A stretch of DNA of 64,000 nucleotides from Rhodeus uyekii (lineage: Eukaryota; Chordata; Actinopteri; Cypriniformes; Acheilognathidae). Each line of letters starts with the position of its first letter. Within the stretch, counting starts at the first letter, position 1. Under the pieces are notes generated by a model. That model was not told the origin of the DNA. It searched no databases and was given only the letters and a program-made list of their open reading frames with translations. The stretch covers positions 2,315,501 through 2,379,500 of the forward strand of contig JAWRVZ010000096.1 of assembly GCA_037043235.1 (NCBI GenBank), given 5' to 3'. Position numbers and translations under genes: made by a program. This document shows, piece by piece, positions 40,484 through 50,853 of the stretch.

Positions 40484-43400
40484 ATGAACAATCTACTTCA
40501 CAAGCTCCATCTTGAAGGCAGAAAAATCAATAAACTAAGAGCTGCAGATGTTCTTCAGATATCTTCATATTCATTACAGTCTTGTGAGTCTTGTGTTGAA
40601 GAAACATTGGTTCAGACTTTCATCCAAAAGCTACTGTTGATGAATTACAGAGCAAGGGACATTAGTGTTGAGGAGACTTTTGAGCAACATCACACACAAC
40701 AAATAGACAATGACCCATCTGAAGATGAGAGTGATATTTTCAGCGAAATGTCTTTCTGTAAGAAAGGAACAAGCCAATCTGAGAGAATTGACCCTATGGA
40801 TGTTCAGATGGCCGTGTTTCATTGTTCTGATGGTTTCTTGAAGCAGCTGATGGTGACTAAACTTTCCCAGTGTCAGTATGCTCTGCCTCTGCTTGTTCCT
40901 GATCCATTCACACAAAAGATCGAGTTTCCTCTCTGGACATTTAGACAAATCAACAAAAGCTGGAAGGTGACAAACACCAACAATGAAATCATCTGTCAAA
41001 CCCAGCCAGTCTGCAAAGCACAAACTCCAATGGTGTTTTTCTTCAGGTTTGGCTCTGTGTCCTCATCCAAGTCTCAGCTGATGAACAGTCTGATCAATGA
41101 GAAACACAACACCTTCTTCCACAGGAACTGCCCAGGAAGCAGCAGAACCAAAGTCCTGATGGATGGAGTGGTGGAAATTGCCTGGTTCTGCCCTTCTGGA
41201 ACAAATGATGGTAAGTTCACTCACTGTCTTGCGTTCTGTAATCTTCACGGGGATGCAGGAGACCATGAGAAACAGCTGCAGATCTTCACTGAAATGGCCT
41301 CAGTCAATGTTGTTCTTCTACCACAACTTCAGAGGAATGACACAAATGCAACAATAATACAAAACCTGTACAGGAACAAAAAGCCAATAATTTTTCTTTT
41401 AACTGAGGATGAATCTAGTGCAGTTGAGGCAAAGAAAGGAAAATACAAGATTGGCCTAAAAGACAGAAATCAGGCAGATGTTTCTAAAGAACTCAGAAGA
41501 GCTATAAATGATTGTCTCTCAGATTCATATTGCACTTTCAGACTTGAAGATGTGTCCAAACACTCAGATATTAGAGTAGACGAGGAAGATGATGATGACT
41601 GCAGGAGAGGAAGAGAAGCAGCACAGCAGATGATGAATTTACTAAAGAAGAAAGATCTGACAGAAATCAAGGAATCATTTCTGCCCTGTCAGGGCAAACT
41701 GTGGCATAAGTGGTGTCAGATGAACAAAGAACTACATCGACTTCGAGCAGACGAGATAGAGAGTGAAATAAGTAGAAAGAAAACAGAAATGAAGAAAATT
41801 CGTGAACAACAGCGTGAATCTGACATCAGTGAGTTTATGAAATTCTTCATTAAAGAAATGAACTCAGATGATGAACATGAGAAGATGTTTTTCATCAAAT
41901 GGCTTAGAATCCTCCTGGATGAATACATGTCAAAGGATATTACTTTTCTTCATCACAAGTATAATGAAAAGTGGTTGGCAGTTAAAAAACTTAAAAAGAA
42001 ACGTGATCCAGATAGGCTCAAAACTGAACAATCTGAACTTGAGAGAATATCTGAGGATCTTCAAGCTGCAGCTTTTGGTTTGGAGCACATCATGAGGGAG
42101 ATCAGTCAGATCTTTGAATCACATTCAGCTGTGAAGGAGAACAAGAAAGACCTTCAGTTTGACTTCTCATCTCTCCCTCGTCTCGCAGCAGAAATGATGA
42201 TCTCAGGATTTCCACTGGAGCTGATGGATGGAGATGCTGCTCATGTTCCTTTGGTCTGGATCTCTGCTGTTATAGATGAACTAATCCAGAAACTGGGAGA
42301 CCAGAGAATCTTTGTGCTGTCAGTTTTAGGGATTCAGAGCTCTGGGAAATCCACCATGCTTAATGCCATGTTTGGACTCCAGTTTGCAGTCAGTGCTGGC
42401 AGATGCACCAGAGGAGCTTTCATGCAACTGGTCCGAGTGTCAGACGAGATGAAAACAAAGCTGAACTTTGACCATATTTTGGTTGTTGACACTGAGGGAC
42501 TTCATGCTTTAGAACTGGCTGGAAAATCAACAAGACATCATGACAATGAACTGGCCACATTTATTGTTGGTCTTGCAAATCTGGTATTGATTAACGTCTT
42601 TGGAGAAAATCCATCTGAGATGCAGGAGATTCTTCCCATTATTATTCAGGCTTTACTGAAGATGAAAAAGGTCAAACTGAATCCCAGATGTGTGTTTATT
42701 CACCAGAACATTTTAGACATCACAACTGGAGAAAAAAACAAGGAGGGAAGGAGACGTCTGCAAGAGACACTGGATGAGATGACAAAATTTGCTGCTGAAG
42801 AGGAAGGGTGTAACACAGATCGTTTCAGTGATGTCATTAGATTTGATGTTCAGAGTGATGTGAAGTATTTTGCTCAGCTCTGGGAAGGCAGCCCACCCAT
42901 GGCTCCACCAAACCCAAAGTACTGTGAGAACATTAAAGGGTTAAAGGAAACCATTATGTCTCATGCCTCAAGGTCACATGGAATGATGCTGACAGAGTTC
43001 AAATATCAAATTAAAGATCTCTGGGAGGCTTTACTGAAGGAACCATTTATCTTCAACTTCAGAAATTCTTTGGAAGTTTCAGTCTACAGGAAACTGGAGG
43101 CTGAATACAGAAAGTGGACCTGGAGTCTTCACAGTGCCATGATGGAAGCTAAAAACAAACTGCACAACAAAATAGAAAAGGAAGAAATTGATAAGGTTGA
43201 GGCTTATCTTCAAACAGAACTGAAGGAGACAAGTGAAGAAGTGAAAAAAGCAATGTCAAAATTCTTTGAGGAAAACAAAGATAAAGATATACTGATTCAA
43301 TGGAGAACATCATTTGAAATCAAAATCAGTGAGTTTCAGGAAAACATAGAGAGAGAAACAAAGAAGAAAATAGATGAGATTTTTCAGCAGCGAGACCTCA

Positions 43401-45163
43401 AGAAACAGTTTGAATCACAGAGAAAACATCATGAAAGCATTCTCTATGAAAAGAGCAAAGAACTTGCAATGAAACTGAGAGACAAAACAAATGAAGAAAT
43501 ACTGAAAAAAGAATTTGATTTGTTTTGGGAACAGATTGTGGAAAAGTTCAGTGACATTCCGGAAATCAAAGATATTAACATAATGAAAGATGTGAGAGAG
43601 ATGCTCAGTGAGATATTTGAAAATGCTCCTGTTGACCAAGGGAGGGAAAGCAGAGAGCACAACAACATTTTCCATGTAACAAGTTATTCTGAATATGTTA
43701 CCACAGAAAATCTAATTGAAAAGTCTCTTAATGACTCAGTTGAATCGGCGCAAGCCTTTACTCAAGAGGTTGAAACTGAAATAAGAGCATTAGTCACAGA
43801 TGTTATTCAGCAGACAGAAAGAATAATTCAGACATTTAACATTTCAAAGATGGGCTACAACATCAGTCAGATTCAACAAATCACAGGTTACATCAAAAGA
43901 AGAGTGACAGAACATCAAGAAGGGTCAATGAAATGTGTGTTCAAGAATGAATTCTTTATGGATTTGGTTCTCTCCATCTATGAAAGAGCAAAGGCTATGA
44001 TCTCTGACCAACACAAAAAGTTCAGAGAAGATAATGATCCTGTAATATATGTTGAGAAGAAGAGAGAAGAGTACTATATTATTTACCAGAAATGCTGTCA
44101 CAGAGCAAAATCAGTTGCCGTTTTTGGTGGGATCATCTGTCAGAAACTTAAAGAGCCCATTGAGCAGAGTGTTTACAAGAAGACTGCCAGAGACCTGGCA
44201 GATGAAATGAGATCAAACTGCCCATCAATGAATGGAAACAGAACAAATCTAGAGAAGCACATCCAGAAGACGCTGGCAGATGAAGAGGATTTTGAGAAAT
44301 GCATACAGTATATTCATAAACCCAGAGAACACTTCAAGACTTTCATCAAAGATGAAGTCAGTCGGTACATCTCTGATAAGTTCAGTGTCAGTATCTCACC
44401 CAAGATGAAGGAGAGCATTAAACTCCTTCAGCAGAAGATCATGGAAGCAGCGCATGAATCTACTGAACATGTTCAAGTGAACAGTGGAGATATTGGTTTG
44501 TGGTTGAAGATTTTCACACAGCAACTCTCAAATGAGCTGATATTCTCCGTTAAAGATCTCTGTGGAGTGAAACATGATGATGTTGATGATTTCAAACTCC
44601 TGGAAGAGGTGATAAGACAAGATCTTTCTGCAACAATATCAACTATTACCAGCAGATTCAACACAAAGACGTATGATGAAAAAGTGGACCTCAAATTCAA
44701 GCCAGATGAGACTCTGATTGATCACTTTTGCCGGGGCTGTTGGGTTCAGTGTCCGTTCTGTAAAGCCATCTGCACCAACACCGTTGAAAACCATGATGGA
44801 GATCACAGTGTTTCATGCCATCGTGTGACTGGAATTACAGGGTGGTTTTACAGAGGAACAACAAACCTGGCTGTTGAAATCTGCACAACAGCAGTAGAAA
44901 GTATTACTCTATGTATTTATCCCAATCACTCAGAAGATAGAGTCCCCTGGAGAAAATACAGAACAGCAGGAGCAATGTATGCAAACTGGAGCATCACCTC
45001 TGACCTCTGTGAACTGCCCTACTGGAAGTGGTTTGTGTGCAGATTCCAGAAAAATCTGGAGAAACACTATGATAAAACATTTGAAGATTATGGTAAGATC
45101 CCAGATGATTGGAGAAAATACACAAAACGGGGAGCAATTGAGAGTTTGGATGAATTAATCTAA
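40484..45163 (+). CDS. VLIG/GVIN-like very large inducible GTPase, single large exon (1559 aa)
   Basis: Open from ATG 40484 to TAA 45163. An in-frame TGA at 40478-40480 supports this start. Residues 1-150 form the N-terminal block, then a basic/acidic helical region. The G domain has P-loop G-I-Q-S-S-G-K-S at 616-623, the R-C-T-R-G switch region near 642 and D-T-E-G at 669-672. Beyond about 850 are long Glu/Lys-rich helices, and the C-terminal 150 residues hold C-C-H-like motifs (C-W-V-Q-C-P-F-C, H-D-G-D-H-S). One uninterrupted exon of 4-6 kb is usual for VLIG genes. The family is interferon-induced in mammals and greatly multiplied in fish; molecular role is poorly known. It is shorter than mammalian VLIG-1 (over 2400 aa), like other fish members. 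Head to head with the disrupted copy. Confidence 0.9.
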   Translation: MNNLLHKLHLEGRKINKLRAADVLQISSYSLQSCESCVEETLVQTFIQKLLLMNYRARDISVEETFEQHHTQQIDNDPSEDESDIFSEMSFCKKGTSQSERIDPMDVQMAVFHCSDGFLKQLMVTKLSQCQYALPLLVPDPFTQKIEFPLWTFRQINKSWKVTNTNNEIICQTQPVCKAQTPMVFFFRFGSVSSSKSQLMNSLINEKHNTFFHRNCPGSSRTKVLMDGVVEIAWFCPSGTNDGKFTHCLAFCNLHGDAGDHEKQLQIFTEMASVNVVLLPQLQRNDTNATIIQNLYRNKKPIIFLLTEDESSAVEAKKGKYKIGLKDRNQADVSKELRRAINDCLSDSYCTFRLEDVSKHSDIRVDEEDDDDCRRGREAAQQMMNLLKKKDLTEIKESFLPCQGKLWHKWCQMNKELHRLRADEIESEISRKKTEMKKIREQQRESDISEFMKFFIKEMNSDDEHEKMFFIKWLRILLDEYMSKDITFLHHKYNEKWLAVKKLKKKRDPDRLKTEQSELERISEDLQAAAFGLEHIMREISQIFESHSAVKENKKDLQFDFSSLPRLAAEMMISGFPLELMDGDAAHVPLVWISAVIDELIQKLGDQRIFVLSVLGIQSSGKSTMLNAMFGLQFAVSAGRCTRGAFMQLVRVSDEMKTKLNFDHILVVDTEGLHALELAGKSTRHHDNELATFIVGLANLVLINVFGENPSEMQEILPIIIQALLKMKKVKLNPRCVFIHQNILDITTGEKNKEGRRRLQETLDEMTKFAAEEEGCNTDRFSDVIRFDVQSDVKYFAQLWEGSPPMAPPNPKYCENIKGLKETIMSHASRSHGMMLTEFKYQIKDLWEALLKEPFIFNFRNSLEVSVYRKLEAEYRKWTWSLHSAMMEAKNKLHNKIEKEEIDKVEAYLQTELKETSEEVKKAMSKFFEENKDKDILIQWRTSFEIKISEFQENIERETKKKIDEIFQQRDLKKQFESQRKHHESILYEKSKELAMKLRDKTNEEILKKEFDLFWEQIVEKFSDIPEIKDINIMKDVREMLSEIFENAPVDQGRESREHNNIFHVTSYSEYVTTENLIEKSLNDSVESAQAFTQEVETEIRALVTDVIQQTERIIQTFNISKMGYNISQIQQITGYIKRRVTEHQEGSMKCVFKNEFFMDLVLSIYERAKAMISDQHKKFREDNDPVIYVEKKREEYYIIYQKCCHRAKSVAVFGGIICQKLKEPIEQSVYKKTARDLADEMRSNCPSMNGNRTNLEKHIQKTLADEEDFEKCIQYIHKPREHFKTFIKDEVSRYISDKFSVSISPKMKESIKLLQQKIMEAAHESTEHVQVNSGDIGLWLKIFTQQLSNELIFSVKDLCGVKHDDVDDFKLLEEVIRQDLSATISTITSRFNTKTYDEKVDLKFKPDETLIDHFCRGCWVQCPFCKAICTNTVENHDGDHSVSCHRVTGITGWFYRGTTNLAVEICTTAVESITLCIYPNHSEDRVPWRKYRTAGAMYANWSITSDLCELPYWKWFVCRFQKNLEKHYDKTFEDYGKIPDDWRKYTKRGAIESLDELI

Positions 45164-47142
45164 TGGAGAAGATACAGAGTGAGACCTCAGATTCTCCTCT
45201 GTTCAGAGTCAATTATGAGTCTCTCTGACATTCATCAGTGAACTTTATCAAATTCATCATGAAAAGCATTAAATACAAGGCAAAATTCGTTGTTTATGTA
45301 TTTTAATGGTTTCTGACTTTCATGGTTTGACTGAATTTGAAGGAAGTCCAGCCAGAAGAGCATTGCAATAATCAAACCATTTGGCCTCTGAAATGACCAT
45401 TGCCTCTACTAGAAGTTGTGTTGCTTTTTTTGGTTCTCTTTTTTTAAATAAACCTTATTATGTGATACTTTTTGACAGTTGGAATTTAAAGGATTGATCT
45501 ATATTGTTGTTAAGATCTACGTAGCACATTTTAAATCAATGCATACAATATTTCAAAAATATTCTTTGGTCATATTCATTGGCGCGTGCACAGCAGGACT
45601 TCAGACTGTACATAAGTAAAACTGTCTTTTAGTAAAATAAATGAGCAAATTACATATGAGATTGAAAGAAATTAAGCATCAGGCTCTTATAAATCTTGTA
45701 AATTAAAAAAATATACTCTTAACATGTCACGTTAGGCATTTCAGTGCAAGGGTGTGGGAAGAAGGTCCAGTCCATCGCGCACAGATTCGACGGTACGAGC
45801 CGCGCACATTCTTGTCTGTGTAACGTCTTGTGTGCGGGTTATGATGTCCGATCTCTAGACAGACTTGTTTGAGTCAGGACACATTTTGAAAAAAAGAGAA
45901 GCAAACAGAACATTGATATCTTGAGTAAGAGCCTGATGGGAACTAAAGGCTTGAATATTTCAGAATATGCTGAAGTGCAGTTTCACATCCTGAAGCAAAG
46001 ACTGTCAGAAAACCGTAATACATCTGTCTTGATTATGAAATAATATATGGTTATAAACATCCTGACAGTGGAATGAATCTATCCAGATAGCAGATCAACG
46101 TTGAATTAACATTGAATCAGCTTTGAAATGTAACGTTGATTCAGGATTGCATTGTGAAAAAAATTTTAATGATGAAAAATAGATGGAGATGTCATTGAAT
46201 AAACATTGAAACCATATCAAATCAATCTTGCTTCGTTTGTATTCCAGTATTTTTTTCATTAGAGTTGGATGTTTTATGTATATCTATATTTTCTGCGATG
46301 TGTATGGTGCAGAGACATTAATCCAATAAAGTAAAATCATGTTTTTTTTATTTACTTCAGTCAGAGACCAGGACCACAGTTGAGTACTTGACATGTAAAT
46401 AATGGGATCAGTGAATTAGGCTAATTTCATAATTTAAAAGCATCATTCATTTACAACCAGCATCACCTAATCATATTTTCTCTTGTTTTATCCCGCCATG
46501 TCAAATGTGCTTAATAAACACAGTTTGCACCCTGAAATAATGTTATTTAAATAATATAAAATGGATAAATATTGGCAAAATCTATATTTTTTAGATTGCA
46601 ATTAAAATCACTTATTTTACATTGAGTCAACAATCCATATCAAATCATTCCCTGCTTTATGTACAGCAAAATCTTAAATAAATCTTTCTTTTGACCGCAT
46701 TTTGACCTCTTTCAAGAACACCATGCAAGGCTGATATTAATATGCTTCTGAACCAAAACTTCTTCTTTTGGCAATACAAAAAACAAAACAAGCTTCCTCA
46801 TCTTTTGGTTTAAATACAGCTGTTGTCGCCTGACTGGATGACTTTTCTGATCTTCTCTCATCAATGTTCTTGAGGACCTGAAGAACCTCACAAAACATAA
46901 TCTAAGGTACTTTGAAAAGATTACAAGGGACAAAATATCTTGTAAAATGCTTGTTTTTTTATTTGTATGGTTCCACCATCTGAATAAATGTGAATTGTTT
47001 ATGTTGGTGAGCATAGTTTTAATGTGCAGATCTGTGCACATATTCTTATTGCAGTGATGGATTTGGTAATTGTGAATGACTGTTGTGTTTCTGGTCATCT
47101 TTCAGCATCTGTTCTTCATCTGAGAGATTTGACTGAATCAAG
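45164..47142 (+). other. Spacer between VLIG-like gene and ART copy 1
   Basis: No gene. Large parts recur, in the same order and strand, in the second unit: 45165-45290 at 54641-54760, 45340-45720 at 59165-59535, 45890-46260 at 60240-60630, and 46700-47140 at 60900-61355. It therefore forms the middle of a tandem duplication and shows the second unit's sequence without the Gypsy and DIRS insertions. Confidence 0.7.
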
Positions 47143-48354
47143 ATGCTGCTGATCACTGATGCTCTTCTTCTCATTTCAGCTGTTCTAGGACAGGTAAGCT
47201 TGTGTTCTAGTATGAATATTACAGACATGAATACTGATGATTGACCATTATGATTCCTGTTGCTGCAGGATCACAGAACTGCTGTTGAAGGACAGATATT
47301 TCCATTGGATATGGCTTTGAATTCTGTTGATGATCAATATGATGGTTGTGGAGAAAACATGACTCGCCTTGTCCAGACAAAATATCTAGAGAAGGAAACC
47401 AATAACTCAGCTGAATTTAAAAAGGCTTGGCAAGAAGGTGAAGAGAATGCCACAACACCAGGAGATAATTTGACAAGGAATCATTCAATCGCTATTTATG
47501 TGTACACTAACCTTAATTCTAGTGTATATAGCAACTTTAATATGGCTGTTCGTAATGGTAAACAAAATTACACAAATCAGACATTTAAATGGTATTCTCT
47601 TCACTTTTTGCTAACAGATGCGATACAGATATTGACTAAAACACAAAGAAAATGCAAGTCAACATTTCGTGGTACCAAAATTGAATTTGATAAGAATGTT
47701 ATGGGCAAAGAGATTCGTTTCGGCTCATTTACATCCTCCTCTCTTGATCGTAAAGTAGCACGAGGTTTTGGAAGTAAATCTTGCTTTAAAATCAAAACTT
47801 GTGAAAGTGCTAATGTGATGAAATATTCAAAGTATCCTGAACAGAAAGAAGTGCTGATTCCTCCATATGAGACGTTTAAAGTCACTGCTGTCAAGAGCAG
47901 AAAATACCAAAGAAATCTCTGGTGTAAAACTGTGTTTGAGTTGGAAAGTTATGGAACAAGAAGTGACCTGAACTGTGCTGTGGCTTTTGAGAAATCAACA
48001 AGGTTCGTAGAAAATAAATCAGCATTCACAACTTTTAGATTTTGCAGATGCTTGTATCGAAAAACACAGACTATTTCACAATCAGTCAGTCAAGGCCGTT
48101 ATAGAAGCATGCGTTTATGGAGATATAAGAGCATAGGGCACAATAAAATGGTACAAAACCAGTTGAGGAAACTTAATCCAACTGATATTTATCCACAGTG
48201 CTTGAATGTTTCTGAGGTGCTGGCTGTAGACCAAATTATGAGAGAAATTTACATTAGTCAAAAAATTGGTATTAGACGGCACTGCTATCGTTTCTTGCGT
48301 TCCCTGAAATTTGATCTCAATATCTTGGAGTTATTAATACCTTGCTGTATATAA
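47143..48354 (+). CDS. Ecto-ADP-ribosyltransferase-like protein, copy 1 (378 aa, two exons)
   Basis: Exon 1, 47143-47193, encodes a signal peptide (M-L-L-I-T-D-A-L-L-L-I-S-A-V-L-G-Q). Exon 2, 47269-48354, starts at cag|gat in phase 0. ART-fold landmarks: D-M-A-L near the N-terminus, the A-I-Y-V-Y-T-N strand, F-R-G-T beginning the NAD pocket, F-G-S-F-T-S-S-S as the S-T-S-type motif, and E-V-L-I-P-P-Y-E-T-F after the catalytic Glu. Family members attach ADP-ribose from NAD to arginine of secreted or surface proteins. Here the usual E-x-E reads Q-K-E, which may change specificity (see findings). The C-terminal 100 residues are Arg/Lys-rich and unlike standard ARTs; the last stretch is hydrophobic, but a GPI signal is not clear. 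The protein is probably secreted or membrane-bound. Confidence 0.85.
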
Positions 48355-48483
48355 TTAAGATACATTTAGATGAAAATTCTACAATGAACTCAGTAATTGC
48401 TCATTTCAATATAACTTAGTCCTGCTGTGTCTGCATTGTGGCCAGTTAGATGTAAAGAGATGATGGCCGGTTTTCGAATATCA

Positions 48484-49158
48484 GACTATGGTTTGTGGTT
48501 GAAGAATTTCATACAGCAACTCTCAAATGAGCTGATATTCTCTGTAAAAGATCTCTGTGGAGTGAAACATGATGATGTTGATGATTTCAAACTCCTAGCA
48601 GATGTGATAAGACAAGATCTTTCTGCAACAATATCAGCTATTGGCAGCAGATTCAACACAAAGGCGTATGATGAAAAAGTGGACCTCAAATTCAAGCCAG
48701 ATGAGATTCTGATTGATCACTTTTGCCGGGGCTGTTGGGTTCAGTGTCCGTTCTGTAAAGCCATCTGCACCAACACTGTTGAAAACCATGATGGAGATCA
48801 CAGTGTTTCATGCCATCATGTGACTGGAATTACAGGGTGGTTTTACAGAGGAACAACAAACCTGGCTGTTGAAATCTGCACAACAGCAGTAGAAAGTATT
48901 ACTCTATGTATTTATCCCAATCACTCAGAAGATAGAGTCCCCTGGAGAAAATACAGAACAGCAGGAGCAATGCATGCAAACTGGAGCATCACCTCTGACC
49001 TCTGTGAACTGCCCTACTGGAATTGGTTTGTGTGCAGATTCCAGAAAAAACTGGAGAAACACTATAATAAAACATTTGAAGATTATGGTAAGATCCCAGA
49101 CGATTGGAGAAAATACAAAAAACGGGGAGCTATTGAGAGTTTGGATGAATTAATCTAA
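48484..49158 (+). pseudogene. Duplicated 3' end of the VLIG-like gene
   Basis: From about 48484 to the stop at 49158 the sequence is nearly identical to 44494-45163: the last 220 residues, including C-W-V-Q-C-P-F-C-K and H-D-G-D-H-S. Upstream the match ends abruptly. The open frame begins at an unrelated ATG at 48427, so it lacks the G domain. It marks the junction of a tandem duplication of the VLIG end plus ART and is probably non-functional. Confidence 0.85.
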
Positions 49159-49172
49159 TGGAGAAGATACAG

Positions 49173-49776
49173 TGTCAGGGTGGGGACACGGACTCAGGCT
49201 GCAGGTACGCAAAATAATTTATTGGAGCACAGAAAGTCCAAAAATAAAGTACTGGAGACAGGCAGACAAACAAGGAGGTAACAGGGTAGCGGCCTCTAGG
49301 AAGTGTTCCGGGCAAGGTGGGGCAAACTCCTAGGCAGGACTGCTGAGGTAGATAGGCAGCACAGAGGAAAGCACACTCCAAAAAGGGGGAACTGCCAACC
49401 CAGAGAGGCCAGATGCGTAGAAGCTCCTGAAGGCAAAAAAACAGAAGGCAGGGCAGAGAACAAAACGAAAGGCAAAATCCAAAAAGGCAGGCTGCAAACA
49501 TAGGAGGCTAGGCCAGAAAGAGCACAGAGCACAAAACAACGATCGCGCACAAGACAACACACAAAAGGGGATTAAATAAGAGACCAAATGAGGAAACCAT
49601 GAACAGGTGGGGGGCGGAGACCAAATGAGGAATGAATGGGGTAACAAGGAGGGCGGGTCAGAAACCACAATGACAGCTGAGCACATGGTGAGCGGTCAAT
49701 CCCAGTCCATGTGCTCTAAACAAACACACAACAGAAAACAGGAAAGAAAGCAACAGATCAGCCAGAGGACATGACA
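49173..49776 (-). repeat. 3' LTR of the defective Gypsy
   Basis: Plus-strand reading tgtcagggtggggacacgg to gaggacatgaca. Followed by the C-rich polypurine complement at 49780-49794. Confidence 0.88.
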
Positions 49777-50853
49777 GAGCCCCCCCCCCCCCTAGGAGCG
49801 CCTCTTGGCGCCCCAGGTGGGGGCCTACCACGCTTCCGGTAGAAGTCCTGGATCAGTGACCGGTCCAGAATGTCCCGAGCCGGAATCCAACTCCTCTCCT
49901 CAGGGCCGTATCCCTCCCAGTCCACAAGATACTGAAAGCCCCGACCTCGACGTCTGACATCCAGCAGCCTTCTGACAGAGAAGACTGGGGAACCATCCAC
50001 TAGACGGGGGGGAGGGGGGAGAGGGGTTAAAGCAGGTGGGTTAAGACGGGAACGAAACACAGGCTTTACCCGAGAAACATGGAAGACTGGGTGTACCCGA
50101 CCAAGAGTGGGAGGTAACTTGAGCCTTACCGTCACCGGACTCATCGTGATCTGATATGGCCCAATGAACCTGGGGGCTAACTTGCGAGAAGCCACCCGGA
50201 GAGGCAGGTCCTTGGTAGACAGCCATACCTTCTGACCACACAAGTAGTGGGGCGCAGGAGTGCGGTGACGGTCGGCCGCCGACTTAGTTCGTCTGGAAGC
50301 CTGGGCCAAGGCCTCCTTAGCCCTCCTCCAGGTGTGACGACACCGGCGGATGAAGGCTGAGGCAGACGGAACTGCGACGTTGGGCTCCTGTGAAGGGAAC
50401 AAAGGGGGTTGATATCCAATGGAACATTGAAATGGAGTCATACCTGTTGCCGCCACCGGCAAGGAGTTGTGGGCATACTCTATCCAGGACAACTGTTGAC
50501 TCCAAGAGCTCGGATTCTGGGATGTCAGGCAGCGGAGAGCTTGTTCCAGATCCTGGTTTGCCCGCTCGGCCTGCCCGTTGGACTGCGGATGAAACCCTGA
50601 CGACAGACTCGTAGAGGCCCCGATCTGCCGACAGAACTTTCCAAAATCGGGAGACAAACTGTGGCCCCCTATCGGAAACCACATCTACCGGAAGACCATG
50701 AATCCGGAAGACATGGTCAACCACCACTTGGGCAGTCTCCTTAGCTGTGGGTAATTTAGGAAGGGGAATGAAATGGGCCGCCTTGGAGAAATGGTCCACC
50801 ACTGTCAACACAACAGTGTTACCTCGAGGGGGGAAGGCCGGTGACAAAATCAA
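49758..50853 (-). pseudogene. Defective Gypsy pol: integrase core and chromodomain
   Basis: The segment is in two more frames: 50650-50853 with V-V-D-H-F-S-K-A-A-H-F and V-S-D-R-G-P-Q-F, then 49758-50684 with N-G-Q-A-E-R-A-N-Q-D and a C-terminal chromodomain (Y-L-V-D-W-E-G-Y-G-P-E-E-R-S-W). The two frameshifts fall near 50830 and 50640. Confidence 0.85.

Noticed and set aside
48427..49158. A short independent VLIG-like gene
   Set aside because: Its first 19 codons are unrelated and the match to the VLIG 3' end begins abruptly, so it is a duplication fragment and not a gene with its own start.
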